From assembly GCA_002083365.1 (NCBI GenBank), contig LVWS01000018.1, positions 84,099 to 148,098 on the forward strand: a stretch of 64,000 bases of DNA, written 5' to 3'. Under the pieces are notes generated by a model. It saw only the letters and a list, made by a program, of their open reading frames with translations. It had not been told where the DNA came from and ran no database searches. Position 1 is the stretch's first letter; each line of letters opens with the position of its first letter. This document shows, piece after piece, positions 1 through 8,791 of the stretch. The DNA is from Nitrospira sp. SG-bin1 (GTDB lineage: Bacteria; Nitrospirota; Nitrospiria; Nitrospirales; Nitrospiraceae). The translations under genes were made by a program, and so were the position numbers.

Positions 1-1277
1 TCAAGCGAAAGTTCGCCCCCCGGTTCGCTCGGCAATGACGGCGGAGTCGTCCCGTTCTTCGGACCGGCTTCCTCGGGAGACTTTCCATTCGTCTGTGGCG
101 GAGACTCCTTTCCGGTTGGTGCCTTAGCGGTTGTATCCTTTTCAGTCGGCTTCCCGTCTGGCGCTTTCGCCAGAACCGGGGCGGAGAGCTTCACCACGAT
201 ATCGGGAGTAATTCCGGTCGACTGGATCGATCGACCTTTTGGCGTATAGTACTTTGCGGTGGTGAGGCGAAGCCCGGACCCATCGCCCAGGGCCAGGATC
301 GTCTGCACCGATCCTTTCCCGAACGAGGTCGTCCCGACCACAACGGCCCGCCCCCAGTCTTGCAACGCTCCGGCCACGATTTCCGACGCACTTGCCGACC
401 CTTCGTTGACAAGAATGATGACCGGAAGATCTTCCAGCTGATCCTTGGACTTCGCGAACCATTCGTCCTTTTTTCCTTCCCGGCTCTTCGTATACACGAC
501 CAGCTTCCCGCTGGGAAGAAATTGCTCGGAGACATCCACGGCTGCGGTCAGCAAGCCACCGGGATTGTTCCGCAGGTCTAGAATGGTTCCTTGGACCTTT
601 TGTTCCCTGAACTGTTTAATCGCTTTAGACAGGTCCCGTCCGGTAGCTTCCTGAAACTGAGTCAAGCGGACATAGCCAAGATTGTCGATGATCTTCGACT
701 TCACACTTTCGATCTTGATCGTGTCTCGGACCAGAGTGAAGACCAAGGGCTCCAGTGTCCCTTCCCGTTGAACGGTGAGGTTGACCTTACTGCCTTTCGG
801 CCCTCGCATCTTTTGGACCGCATCCATCAACGTCAGATCTTTCGTGGGGTCATCGTTGACTTTAATGATGAAATCGCCTGCCTTGATCCCGGCCCGATGC
901 GCCGGCGTGCCTTCGATCGGTGCGATCACCGCGAGCCGGTTGTCCTTCACGCCGATCTGAATGCCGACCCCGCCGAATTCTCCCCTGGTTTCGACCTGCA
1001 TCTCTTTGTACATCTCCGGAGTCATGTAGGCGGAGTGTGGATCGAGCGTCGACAGCATCCCGCGAATGGCGCCTTGAATAAGGTCCTTCGGCTTCGTCTC
1101 GTCGACATAGTGCTTTTGAACCTGATTCAAGACCTCGGAGAAGGTTTTGAGCTCCTCATAGGTTTCGCCGGCATGCCCGGTGCGTTCCCAGCCTTTCCCG
1201 ATGACGACGCCACCGAGCAGGGCGAGCGCGATCATCGGGGCGACCACCCAAGACTTCCGCCGAGGCTGCTGTTCCAT
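1..1277 (-). CDS. ctpA: S41 carboxyl-terminal processing protease (C-terminus cut by window edge)
   Basis: Serine protease of the CtpA/Prc family, which trims or degrades envelope proteins from the C-terminus. It starts at an ATG (complement of 1275-1277) and stays open to the left edge, about 425 codons visible. Residues 10-27 form a hydrophobic signal/anchor. A PDZ domain follows around residues 95-165 (GIQIG...GTPAHRAGIKAGD). The S41 core shows the serine motif GSASASEI near residue 294 and the lysine motif FGKGSVQ about 23 residues later, giving a Ser-Lys dyad. The visible tail after residue ~390 is rich in Lys, Pro, Thr and Gly, a low-complexity C-terminus common in this family. It is the last visible gene of the minus-strand run; envC ends 68 bp upstream. 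The ftsE-ftsX-envC-ctpA order is recurrent and points to peptidoglycan remodelling. Confidence 0.93.
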   Translation of the reverse strand, partial: MEQQPRRKSWVVAPMIALALLGGVVIGKGWERTGHAGETYEELKTFSEVLNQVQKHYVDETKPKDLIQGAIRGMLSTLDPHSAYMTPEMYKEMQVETRGEFGGVGIQIGVKDNRLAVIAPIEGTPAHRAGIKAGDFIIKVNDDPTKDLTLMDAVQKMRGPKGSKVNLTVQREGTLEPLVFTLVRDTIKIESVKSKIIDNLGYVRLTQFQEATGRDLSKAIKQFREQKVQGTILDLRNNPGGLLTAAVDVSEQFLPSGKLVVYTKSREGKKDEWFAKSKDQLEDLPVIILVNEGSASASEIVAGALQDWGRAVVVGTTSFGKGSVQTILALGDGSGLRLTTAKYYTPKGRSIQSTGITPDIVVKLSAPVLAKAPDGKPTEKDTTAKAPTGKESPPQTNGKSPEEAGPKNGTTPPSLPSEPGGELSL

Positions 1278-1345
1278 AGTCTTCACATCCCTTCTTCCCG
1301 GCGTTGCCGAACCATCCGACTCAATCGGTTTTGGCAACGCCGATC

Positions 1346-2527
1346 TTATCGTTTTGCCAGCCAGTGGAGCGGATCGACCGGCTCGGCTCCCTCACGTAGC
1401 TCGAAGTATAATGTATTTTCTCCGATCATGCCCGTATCCCCCGTCTCTCCGATCGGTTGGCCTTCGACCACTTGCTCACCCGCTCTGGCCAAAATCTTGG
1501 ACGCGTGTGCATACAGCGAAAAGAATCCGTTGGCGTGATCTAAGATTATAACGAGTCCGTATCCTTTCAACCAGTCGGCATACACCACGCTCCCGGCCAT
1601 GACGGCATGAATCAAGCTCCCCTCTGTTGTTCGGATCTCAATACCTTTGCGCTGCACATAGGTGTTGAACGTCGGGTGCTTCTGCCGTCCGAAAAACGAT
1701 ACGACTTTTCCATCGGCCGGCCAGGGCAGTGTACCCCTGATCCCATGAGCCAATGATGAAGACGAAGGTGGGGGCATGGCTATGGCACGTCGGCGCGTTT
1801 CCAGATCATGCAACAAGCCATCCACGCGTGAGGCGGAACGCTCCAACTCCTCAACCGCACGATTGTAGGCGTCCTTTTCATGCGTGATCTTCGCGAGAAA
1901 CACTTTCTTTTCCCGCTGAAGTACTCGAATGTCGGCCAGCTTCTTCTCGACATTGAGCTTGAAGGCGACCAATCCCGTTCTGGCCTCGGCGCGCTGACGT
2001 TCCGCCTGCTCCATCCGCTCCATATCGGCTCGGAACGTCTCCAACAGCTCGTAATCCTTGAGTGATACGGCGGAAAGGTACTGCCCACGGCGTTGAAAAT
2101 CACTGTACGAGTTCGCCGTCAAGAGTGCCTTCACATGACCAAATCGACCTTCCATATACTGCACGCGGAGTCGCGCAAGGATGGCTTCACGCCGTGCGTC
2201 AATGCTGGCTCGCATCGACCCCAGCCGTTCCGTGATCTCTTCAATCTCCCGATCCTTCTGCCGCAGTCTCTTACCGATGTCCTGATGATCTTGGCGATGA
2301 TGCACCAATCGTTCATCCAGAGTTTGGAGACCTTGCAACACTGACTCGCGTTTTTTTTCTGCTTCTTCGGCCCGTTTTCGCTTCTCCTCGATCTTGCCTT
2401 TCAGCGTTTCCAGTTTCCTTCTTTCCCGTTCGATTTTTTCTGAGATGGGATCATTGGCGGCATCCGCCACCGAGGCCAATCCTCCCATCACGAGACATCC
2501 GAGAAGGATAGGGCACAGGATTCTCAT
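1346..2527 (-). CDS. envC: EnvC-like murein hydrolase activator (coiled coil + degenerate LytM/M23)
   Basis: 393-residue exported protein. A signal peptide (residues 1-24, ending ADAAND) precedes a long charged coiled coil (about 30-270) and a C-terminal LytM/peptidase M23 fold. The start is the ATG at 2527, which overlaps the ftsX stop by 4 bp (ATGA), so the two are translationally coupled. The metal ligands of active M23 enzymes look lost: the usual HxGxD motif reads RKGIE and the terminal HxHFE motif reads TLYFE. That is the pattern of EnvC/NlpD-type activators, which stimulate amidases rather than cut peptidoglycan. FtsEX is the known membrane partner of EnvC in other bacteria, and the adjacency here supports that role. 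The symbol is by family and context, since sequence identity to E. coli EnvC was not measured. Confidence 0.85.
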   Translation of the reverse strand: MRILCPILLGCLVMGGLASVADAANDPISEKIERERRKLETLKGKIEEKRKRAEEAEKKRESVLQGLQTLDERLVHHRQDHQDIGKRLRQKDREIEEITERLGSMRASIDARREAILARLRVQYMEGRFGHVKALLTANSYSDFQRRGQYLSAVSLKDYELLETFRADMERMEQAERQRAEARTGLVAFKLNVEKKLADIRVLQREKKVFLAKITHEKDAYNRAVEELERSASRVDGLLHDLETRRRAIAMPPPSSSSLAHGIRGTLPWPADGKVVSFFGRQKHPTFNTYVQRKGIEIRTTEGSLIHAVMAGSVVYADWLKGYGLVIILDHANGFFSLYAHASKILARAGEQVVEGQPIGETGDTGMIGENTLYFELREGAEPVDPLHWLAKR

Positions 2528-3423
2528 GCCCGACCTTCTCCCACACGAAGAAGCGAGACCACGCTCCCGGCAAAACCAAGCCCCATGCCCGCCAGAACCA
2601 ACGCCAAGCACACTGAGAGGGGGAAGAAGGAGAGCATGCCTTCAATCCCGCTGAAACGGCCGGTCAACCGAATCTGCTGTCGAAACAGTTCAAACGCGAA
2701 CTTAAGCATGCCCAATGAGAGTGCACTGCCACAGGCTCCTAGCACGGCTCCTTCAAGGAAATAAGGAATACGGATAAACGTCCGTGTGGCTCCAATGGAA
2801 CGGAGGATTTCGATCTCTTCCCGTCTGGCCAACAGTGCGAGTCGGGTCGTATTGCCGATGATGGTCACCGCGGCCGCGGAGAGGAGGACACCCACCGCGA
2901 TCGCCACCAGTTCGATATATCCGATCAATCCCGCCAGCATGCGGATCCATTCTTGATTATAGTCGACCTTGGCCACGCCTTCCATGATTTGCACTCGTTC
3001 GACCCAGCTTTTCATGGCATCCGGAGACCGAAAGTTCGGCGCAAGCGTCACCACAAACGAGGCGGGAAGCGGGTTCTCCCCGAGCCCTTCGAGTAAGTGC
3101 GATTCACTGGGGAATTGAGCTCGAAATTCGCCCAGCGCCTCTTCTTTTGAAATAAAGAGCACTTCGTCCACCATACGATCGAGCTTAAGTTTTCGCTCGA
3201 GCTCTTGCACTTTTTCAATGGAAAGTCGTTCCTCCAAATAGACCATGACCTTGACGTCTTCCTGGAGCGACCACGCCGCGTTCCGAAGATTGACATAGAG
3301 CAACAGAAAGATGCCGACACAGGCTAGGGTAAACGCCGTGGTGAGCACGGCGACGATCGTGGTCGTGCGGTTGGTCCGCATATTCGCCCATGCTTCGCGA
3401 ACCAAGTAAAATAGCCGCCTCAT
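2524..3423 (-). CDS. ftsX: Cell division protein FtsX (permease-like)
   Basis: 299-residue membrane protein of the FtsX/MacB permease superfamily. It has a short cytoplasmic N-terminus, a first membrane helix (about 22-45), a periplasmic loop (about 50-170) that in FtsX proteins recruits a hydrolase activator, and three further helices (about 175-195, 225-245 and 265-290). Its start overlaps the ftsE stop and its stop overlaps the envC start, each by 4 bp (ATGA), so ftsE-ftsX-envC form a tightly coupled unit. FtsEX uses ATP in the cytoplasm to gate peptidoglycan hydrolysis at the septum. Confidence 0.95.
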   Translation of the reverse strand: MRRLFYLVREAWANMRTNRTTTIVAVLTTAFTLACVGIFLLLYVNLRNAAWSLQEDVKVMVYLEERLSIEKVQELERKLKLDRMVDEVLFISKEEALGEFRAQFPSESHLLEGLGENPLPASFVVTLAPNFRSPDAMKSWVERVQIMEGVAKVDYNQEWIRMLAGLIGYIELVAIAVGVLLSAAAVTIIGNTTRLALLARREEIEILRSIGATRTFIRIPYFLEGAVLGACGSALSLGMLKFAFELFRQQIRLTGRFSGIEGMLSFFPLSVCLALVLAGMGLGFAGSVVSLLRVGEGRA

Positions 3424-4109
3424 ACTCCGACCCCTTCTCCGATCCGCCGTTCCGACAACAACACACCGTGCATCAGGGTGACCACCCGCCGATTCGCCTG
3501 ACTCAGAACATGCGGATCGTGCGTCGCCACGATCACGGTCGTCCCCCGGGTATTGATCAATTTGAACAACTCGATGATTTCCCTGGTGCGTTCCGGATCA
3601 AGATTGCCGGTCGGTTCGTCGGCTAGGAGCACCACCGGCCCATTGACGATCGCCCGCGCGATGCAGACTCGCTGCTGCTCTCCCGTTGAAAGGCTGTTCG
3701 GCAGTTGATCTTTTTTATGTTCGACATCGACGGCACGCAACGCCTCCGTCACCTTCCGACGAATATCTTTCTCGGATGCTCCTTGAACAATCAACGGGAG
3801 CGCCACATTGTCGAAGACCGACTTCTTCGGCAAGAGACGAAAGTCTTGAAACACCGCGCCGACCTTCCGTCGAAGAAAGGGAATCTCGGACGGTCTGAGC
3901 TTCGTCACATTCTTCCCATGGACGAAAATCTGCCCCTCGTCCGGTTGCTCTTCCCCGATCAACATGCGTAACAAAGTTGACTTCCCCGCTCCGCTCGCCC
4001 CCATGAGAAGGACGAAATCACCCTTCTCGATCTCCAGCGTGACATCGGACAGTGCGGCTTTCCGATCATGCCATTTGGACACATGGATGAGTTGAATGAT
4101 CGCATCCAT
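3420..4109 (-). CDS. ftsE: Cell division ATP-binding protein FtsE
   Basis: 229-residue ABC ATPase. Walker A is GASGAGKST near residue 38, the signature is LSTGEQQR (usual consensus LSGGEQQR), and Walker B is VLLADEPTGNLD. The start is the ATG at 4109, preceded by a strong AAGGAGGA ribosome-binding site at about 4111-4120; an upstream in-frame alternative at 4142 has no such site. It pairs with the overlapping ftsX to form the FtsEX complex at the inner membrane. The yraN stop lies 30 bp upstream, so it probably shares the long ribosomal/targeting transcript. Confidence 0.95.
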   Translation of the reverse strand: MDAIIQLIHVSKWHDRKAALSDVTLEIEKGDFVLLMGASGAGKSTLLRMLIGEEQPDEGQIFVHGKNVTKLRPSEIPFLRRKVGAVFQDFRLLPKKSVFDNVALPLIVQGASEKDIRRKVTEALRAVDVEHKKDQLPNSLSTGEQQRVCIARAIVNGPVVLLADEPTGNLDPERTREIIELFKLINTRGTTVIVATHDPHVLSQANRRVVTLMHGVLLSERRIGEGVGV

Positions 4110-4138
4110 GGAATCCTCCTTTTCGAAGGACGGGGCCC

Positions 4139-4519
4139 TCAATATTCGGCGACTTCAAATGCGTTTTCGAGATGTTGGATCCGCCCTTGGTCCGAGGGAC
4201 TCCCCTGAACCAATACCACATCAAATCGGCAAGCCTTCTCGGACCAATGTCGTTGTGCCAAATATTGAGCGGCCAGTCTCGCCAATCTGTCCCGCTTACG
4301 GTGGTCCACCGCGAATAGGGCCCCGCCAAAGGCTTCCGTGGCTCTGCCCTTCACTTCGACGAAGACCACGACACCATGGTCTTCCGCCACGAGGTCCAAT
4401 TCTCCGAACGACGTCCGTACGTTGCGATCGAGAATTCGATAGCCCTTGGCCAGCAAGAACCGTTCGGCTTGCATTTCGCTGGCTTGACCGAACTGATGAC
4501 GCGGATCGGACGTGGCCAT
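4139..4519 (-). CDS. yraN: YraN/UPF0102 family endonuclease-like protein
   Basis: 126-residue protein with the UPF0102 pattern. An N-terminal helix (GQASEMQAERFLLAKGY) is followed by the nuclease-like core: RNVRTSFGELDLVAED gives the E and D positions, and VVFVEVKGR gives ExK of a PD-(D/E)xK fold. Family members have been linked to DNA processing or transformation, but the physiological role is unsettled. The ATG at 4519 begins 4 bp past the rnhB stop; the frame could extend to a TTG at 4534 that would overlap rnhB. The pairing rnhB-yraN is common in bacteria. Confidence 0.85.
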   Translation of the reverse strand: MATSDPRHQFGQASEMQAERFLLAKGYRILDRNVRTSFGELDLVAEDHGVVVFVEVKGRATEAFGGALFAVDHRKRDRLARLAAQYLAQRHWSEKACRFDVVLVQGSPSDQGRIQHLENAFEVAEY

Positions 4520-4523
4520 GCGT

Positions 4524-5183
4524 CTACTGTGCAAACAATGTGGGGCTCATCCGCCTGGTGGATGTCCGCTCCGCTGCGATGATCACCGCTTGCACCGGCA
4601 TGAATGTTCGGCGATGAATGGAGCATGGACCGTGGCGCGCCAATTGTTGGAGATGTCCGGTGGTGCCATATCCCTTATGCGATAGAAAATCATAGTCGGG
4701 GAACAGTTCATGATACTTCACCATAAGACGATCCCTTGTGACTTTGGCGATGATGGAAGCGGCTGCGATCGATAGGGAAAGAGCATCTCCCTTGATGATG
4801 GGCCGCGCCGAAATCCTGATTCCGGGAAGACTCACGGCATCAATGAGGAGATAATCAGGGGAAGGAACCAGCTGGTCGATCGCTCGACGCATCGCTAGAC
4901 GAGAGGCCTCGAGGATATTCAGGCGATCAATCTCGGCGACGTCCGCCGACCCGATTCCGATCCCCGTGGCTTGGTCCAGAATCGCGGTATACAACCGCTC
5001 TCGCTCCTCCTCAGAGAGTTGTTTCGAATCGTTGACTCCCGAAAGCCGACATCGGCGCGGAAGGACAACGGCAGCGGCAACCACCGGACCGGCCAAAGGG
5101 CCGCGTCCCGCTTCGTCGATACCGGCAATGCGGCGGTACCCACACCGTCGGGCTTCCCGCTCGAAGTCTTCGGTGGGCCCCAT
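4524..5183 (-). CDS. rnhB: Ribonuclease HII
   Basis: 219-residue RNase HII, which removes ribonucleotides and RNA from RNA-DNA hybrids. The N-terminal motif GIDEAGRGPLAGPV carries the first acidic pair (D23, E24). Further conserved acids are D115 in LLIDAV and D133 in KGDALS, completing the DEDD metal site; the helix with IAAASIIAKVTRD is characteristic. The start is the ATG at 5183; the frame opens earlier at a TTG (5234), but those residues do not resemble the family. It lies between rplS and yraN in the same direction, a frequent arrangement downstream of trmD-rplS. Confidence 0.94.
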   Translation of the reverse strand: MGPTEDFEREARRCGYRRIAGIDEAGRGPLAGPVVAAAVVLPRRCRLSGVNDSKQLSEEERERLYTAILDQATGIGIGSADVAEIDRLNILEASRLAMRRAIDQLVPSPDYLLIDAVSLPGIRISARPIIKGDALSLSIAAASIIAKVTRDRLMVKYHELFPDYDFLSHKGYGTTGHLQQLARHGPCSIHRRTFMPVQAVIIAAERTSTRRMSPTLFAQ

Positions 5184-5248
5184 CAACGTTCCCTCACCGC
5201 TTCCGTGAGTGTCTTGCCGTGCGTGATGGAACAATTCAGCGTAGAAGT

Positions 5249-5653
5249 CTAGGTTGTCACGGTCTCTTCTTCCGAGGCAGTGGATTGCGCAGCTTGTTTG
5301 CTGTCGCCGACAAACTCGCGTTCCTCGACCTTCGCGAACCTCCCCTTCTTCCCGCGCAGATAGTACAGCTTCGCGCGTCGAACGCGGCCCTGTCGGACCA
5401 CATCCACCTTGGAAACGATCGGAGAATGCACCGGGAAAATCCGTTCGACTCCGACCCCGTAGGAAATTTTTCGGACGGTAAACGTTTCCGTATTCAAGCT
5501 CCCCTTGCGGGCAATCACGGTTCCCTCGTACACCTGAATACGCTCTTTTTCGCCTTCAACGACTTTGACGTGGACCCTGACGGTATCTCCGATCTCAAAG
5601 CGCGGCATCGATTTCTTCGTCAACGACCGCTGAATTCGCTCCAACTGATTCAT
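5249..5653 (-). CDS. rplS: Large ribosomal subunit protein bL19
   Basis: 134-residue L19. The family core FEIGDTVRVHVKVVEGEK...RIQVYEGTVIARKG and the basic segment RVRRAKLYYLRGKKGR are clear. The last 20 residues (QAAQSTASEEETVTT region) are an acidic, threonine-rich extension longer than the roughly 115-residue norm. bL19 sits at the 30S-50S interface. The gene follows trmD by 4 bp in the rpsP-rimM-trmD-rplS operon. Confidence 0.97.
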   Translation of the reverse strand: MNQLERIQRSLTKKSMPRFEIGDTVRVHVKVVEGEKERIQVYEGTVIARKGSLNTETFTVRKISYGVGVERIFPVHSPIVSKVDVVRQGRVRRAKLYYLRGKKGRFAKVEEREFVGDSKQAAQSTASEEETVTT

Positions 5654-5657
5654 GATC

Positions 5658-6452
5658 TTAATCCTCCTCCCGGCATGATGTCGGGGCCGTCAAAAGGCCT
5701 TCGCTCATCAATTCATCCAACAACTGTTGATCTTCTTTCGTGAACACCCGATCTTTCAGAAGATCGGGGCGCCTCAAATAGGTACTGCACAGCGCCTGTT
5801 TTCGACGCCACAACCGAATTGCCTCATGATGGCCTGACAGTAACACGTCGGGCACACCGATTCCGCCGACTTCTGCCGGCCTCGTATATTGGGGGTACTC
5901 CAGCAACGAATCAGAAAACGACTCTTCGACGACAGAACTGGGGTCACCCAACACACCGGGAACGAGCCTCGCCGCGGCATCGATTAAGACGAGCGCCGGC
6001 AATTCCCCTCCGGTCAACACATAGTCTCCAAGTGAGACCTCCTCCGGAGCTAATGCCGCGCGGACACGCTCGTCTACCCCCTCATAGTGCCCGCACAGAA
6101 TCACGATCCGGCGGCGTTCACCGGCCAACTGTCGCGCATAGTCTTGCGTAAAAGGCCGCCCCTGCGGGGTCGGAAACATGAGCCGAATGTCTTCACCGTT
6201 TGTTTGCGCGTCACTCCGAACCGCAGCCACCGCCACGAGGATCGGTTCGGCCTTCATGACCATGCCGGCCCCGCCTCCATACGGCGTATCATCGACCACC
6301 TTGTGGCGATCCGTCGTGAAGTCTCGCAAATTGTGCACCGCCACGGAGAGAAGCCCCTTGTCCTGACCACGTTTGAGCATGCTGTGAGCCAAGACCGGCC
6401 CGAACATGCCGGGGAACAATGTCAGCACATCGAACCGCAACATGCTAGCCAT
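5658..6452 (-). CDS. trmD: tRNA (guanine-N1-)-methyltransferase TrmD
   Basis: 264 residues. TrmD methylates G37 of tRNAs next to the anticodon and so prevents +1 frameshifting. The knotted SPOUT fold shows the N-terminal LTLFPGMF, the DTPYGGGAGMVMK motif and the SAM-binding knot (LCGHYEGVDERV ... SLGDYVLTGGELPALVLIDA). Two ATG starts are possible: 6452, overlapping the rimM stop by 8 bp, or 6443, two bases past it. The longer is given here and the difference is three residues. Operon order rpsP-rimM-trmD-rplS is conserved. Confidence 0.96.
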   Translation of the reverse strand: MASMLRFDVLTLFPGMFGPVLAHSMLKRGQDKGLLSVAVHNLRDFTTDRHKVVDDTPYGGGAGMVMKAEPILVAVAAVRSDAQTNGEDIRLMFPTPQGRPFTQDYARQLAGERRRIVILCGHYEGVDERVRAALAPEEVSLGDYVLTGGELPALVLIDAAARLVPGVLGDPSSVVEESFSDSLLEYPQYTRPAEVGGIGVPDVLLSGHHEAIRLWRRKQALCSTYLRRPDLLKDRVFTKEDQQLLDELMSEGLLTAPTSCREED

Positions 6453-6963
6453 CCAATCCGTCGATCAACCGGACGACCATCGACCCAGCCGCCAGATCGA
6501 CGGCCACCACCAGTTCTTTCGCGGCAGGAATCAAAATCTCTTTGGTTCCTTGTCGAACAACAAACAATTGATTTCCCGGCAAATCCCAAATCTCCTCCAG
6601 CGTACCTACAGGCTGCCCCTCTTCGGTGCGGACGGCAAGACCGACCAAATCGCATTCATAGAACTGTCCCTCCGGAAGCACCGGCACGGACCCGCGAATC
6701 GTCTGAATGAATCCGCCTCGCCAGCGACCCGCGTCCTCCGGAGTCGTTACATCCGTGAATCCGAGGATAAATCTCTCCCCGGCTCGTTTCACATGCGTGA
6801 CACTGGTCTCCAACGTCTGTCCATTCCTTGCAAGGAGGCTCACGAACCTCAACCCCTCGAATCGACCCGGAACATCGGACAACGGTCGAACCTTGACTTC
6901 TCCTTTGACACCAAAGGGCCGCTCAATCAATCCCACCGTCACGGTTTCCGACTGTTCCCCCAT
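6445..6963 (-). CDS. rimM: Ribosome maturation factor RimM
   Basis: 172-residue 30S assembly factor. The N-terminal RimM domain (VTVGLIERPFGVKGEVKVRPLSD) is followed by the C-terminal PRC-barrel (FYECDLVGLAVRTEEGQPVG ... ILIPAAKELVVAVDLA). The ATG at 6963 is 7 bp past the rpsP stop; the open frame extends to a TTG inside rpsP that is unlikely to be used. RimM binds uS19 and helps mature the 16S 3' domain. Many bacteria carry a small KH-domain gene between rpsP and rimM; there is no room for one here. Confidence 0.96.
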   Translation of the reverse strand: MGEQSETVTVGLIERPFGVKGEVKVRPLSDVPGRFEGLRFVSLLARNGQTLETSVTHVKRAGERFILGFTDVTTPEDAGRWRGGFIQTIRGSVPVLPEGQFYECDLVGLAVRTEEGQPVGTLEEIWDLPGNQLFVVRQGTKEILIPAAKELVVAVDLAAGSMVVRLIDGLDG

Positions 6964-6970
6964 CACGAGA

Positions 6971-7264
6971 TCAAGACTTTGCCGATGCCTTTTTCTGCGC
7001 GGCTTTTTCAGCTTCAAACTGCTTCCAGACTCCTGCCCGGCGCAGCAACGTCCGCACGGTCACCGTAGGCTGAGCGCCGTGGCGAAGCCAGTTCAGAACA
7101 CGTTCCTGCTTCAACTCTGGTACGCCGGCTTCTTTCAATGGGTCAAAAATTCCGAGAATCTCGAGGAACCGTCCGTCACGTGCTTTTCGTGAATCGGCGG
7201 CCACCACCCGATACATCGGTCGTTTGTGTCTTCCTGTCCGAGCTAATCTCAAATGTACAGCCAC
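6971..7264 (-). CDS. rpsP: Small ribosomal subunit protein bS16
   Basis: 97-residue S16 with the typical start MAVHLRLARTGRHKRPMYRVV and the central segment GRFLEILGIFDPL, ending in a Lys/Ala-rich tail. It is the second gene of the run, about 45 bp after ffh, and is followed at once by rimM. Confidence 0.97.
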   Translation of the reverse strand: MAVHLRLARTGRHKRPMYRVVAADSRKARDGRFLEILGIFDPLKEAGVPELKQERVLNWLRHGAQPTVTVRTLLRRAGVWKQFEAEKAAQKKASAKS

Positions 7265-7308
7265 AACGGTCCTCCTTTATGCTGAATGCGCACTCTCTGT
7301 CATGATCG

Positions 7309-8655
7309 CTACCGAGATCGCATGAGTTGGGCCAGCTGACGACGCCCTCCCGCACCGGTCATTGCCTTGGCCAACTTCTTGGCGGACAAAAACTGCTTGA
7401 TGAGACGATTCACATCCTGCACCGTCGTCCCGCTGCCGCGAGCGATCCGTTTCTTCCGGCTTCCGTTGATGATCGTATGATCGCGGCGTTCCCGCGGGGT
7501 CATCGAGTCGATCACGGCGATGACACGGCCGATCTCTCGTTCCGGCTTGTCACCCTCGATGGCATGCTTCAGTTTTTGCCCGCCTGGAAGCATGCCAAGA
7601 ATTTGCTCCAACGAGCCCATGCGGTTCATCTGGCCGAGCTGAGTCCGAAAATCTTCCAAGGTGAAGGTATTGCTCGTGAGCCGTTTCTGAGCCTCCTCCG
7701 CCTGCTCCCGCGAGATACTGGCTTGGGCTTTCTCAATGAGCGACAGGACGTCGCCCATCCCAAGAATACGGGAGGCCATCCGATCCGGATGAAACGGTTC
7801 CAATGCATCCAGCTTTTCCCCGACACCCAGAAACTTAACGGGCTTGCCGGTCGCGGCTCGAATCGACAAGACCGCCCCTCCGCGCGCGTCTCCTTCGACC
7901 TTGGTCAGAATAATACCCGTCAACCCGACCTTCTGATCAAACTGGCCTGCCATGGTCACTGCATCCTGCCCGGTCATGGCATCGGCCACCAACAGGACTT
8001 CGTGAGGAGACACGGCTGTCTTCACGGCGACGAGTTCGTCCATGAGCTCGTCGTCGATATGCAACCGGCCACCGGTATCCAGGATGATAAGATCGAACCC
8101 CTGCTCGCGTCCCCGGTCGACCCCCGCACGACACATGCGCACGACCTCCGCTTGGGAAGCCTGAATGTGATCTTCCCGGTGCACGTCCACTCCGAGATCC
8201 CGCCCAAGAGCACACAGCTGTTCACCGGCCGCAGGACGACGCGGGTCGGCCGCAACCAAGAGGACCCGCTTACCTTGATTCTTAAACAGGCGGGCCAGCT
8301 TGCCACTGGCCGTGGTTTTTCCCGCTCCTTGCAAACCGACCATCATCAGGATGGTCGGGGGGGAAGAGCTCAAGGCTAGTCCTGACCGCTCGTGCCCCAT
8401 CATCGCCCGGAGTTCATCCCAGACGACTTTGACCACCTGATGTCCGGGAGTCAGGCTTTGCAGCACTTCCTGCCCAACGGCTTTTTGACGGACGCGATCG
8501 ACGAATTCCTTGACGATCTTGAAATTGACGTCGGCTTCAAGCAGCGCCAACCGCACATCTTTCAACGCATCCGTGATGTTCTGCTCCGTGAGCACACCCT
8601 GCCCTCGGAGTTTCTTAAGAATTTTCTCAAACTTATCGCTCAACGCATCAAGCAT
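7309..8655 (-). CDS. ffh: Signal recognition particle protein Ffh (SRP54)
   Basis: 448-residue SRP GTPase that binds 4.5S RNA and delivers signal-sequence-bearing ribosomes to FtsY. An N-terminal helical N domain (1-90) precedes the G domain: P-loop GLQGAGKTT near residue 107, G2/G3 region with ILDTGGRLH near 190, TKVEGDARGG near 247. The methionine-rich M domain follows from about residue 300, with GMLPGG and the RNA-binding SRKKRIARGSGTTVQDVN segment. A promoter-like TTGACT-N17-TACACT lies upstream on the minus strand (8775 down to 8747). It heads the minus-strand run; the passenger transposon begins only 137 bp upstream of the start codon. Confidence 0.97.
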   Translation of the reverse strand: MLDALSDKFEKILKKLRGQGVLTEQNITDALKDVRLALLEADVNFKIVKEFVDRVRQKAVGQEVLQSLTPGHQVVKVVWDELRAMMGHERSGLALSSSPPTILMMVGLQGAGKTTASGKLARLFKNQGKRVLLVAADPRRPAAGEQLCALGRDLGVDVHREDHIQASQAEVVRMCRAGVDRGREQGFDLIILDTGGRLHIDDELMDELVAVKTAVSPHEVLLVADAMTGQDAVTMAGQFDQKVGLTGIILTKVEGDARGGAVLSIRAATGKPVKFLGVGEKLDALEPFHPDRMASRILGMGDVLSLIEKAQASISREQAEEAQKRLTSNTFTLEDFRTQLGQMNRMGSLEQILGMLPGGQKLKHAIEGDKPEREIGRVIAVIDSMTPRERRDHTIINGSRKKRIARGSGTTVQDVNRLIKQFLSAKKLAKAMTGAGGRRQLAQLMRSR

Positions 8656-8746
8656 GATGCCCGTATCACCATAAACAAAGAGGCCATCGAAGCCTTGCTA
8701 CCAGACCTCCGATCGCCTCGAAAATCCAGAAAAAAAAGCATCGGAG

Positions 8747-8775
8747 AGTGTATCGGAGCATGTAGGGCAAGTCAA
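8747..8775 (-). promoter_or_regulatory. Predicted sigma-70 promoter of the ffh operon
   Basis: Read on the minus strand, a -35 element TTGACT (8775-8770) is followed after exactly 17 bp by a -10 element TACACT (8752-8747). The ffh start codon is about 90 bp further on. The left copy of the transposon target duplication starts 8 bp upstream of the -35 box, so the core promoter survived the insertion. Confidence 0.6.
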
Positions 8776-8783
8776 GGTCATCA

Positions 8784-8791
8784 TAAGTCAG
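8784..8791 (+). repeat. Target-site duplication, left copy
   Basis: TAAGTCAG lies immediately outside the left terminal inverted repeat and recurs in the same orientation at 11498-11505, immediately outside the right one. An 8-bp duplication fits IS1-family transposition, which makes 8-9 bp duplications. The perfect match suggests a fairly recent insertion. Confidence 0.88.

Noticed and set aside
591..1538. 315-codon open frame on the plus strand
   Set aside because: Antisense to ctpA and the end of envC, both of which show clear domains.
7327..8379. 350-codon open frame on the plus strand
   Set aside because: Antisense to ffh; no motif and no ribosome-binding site.
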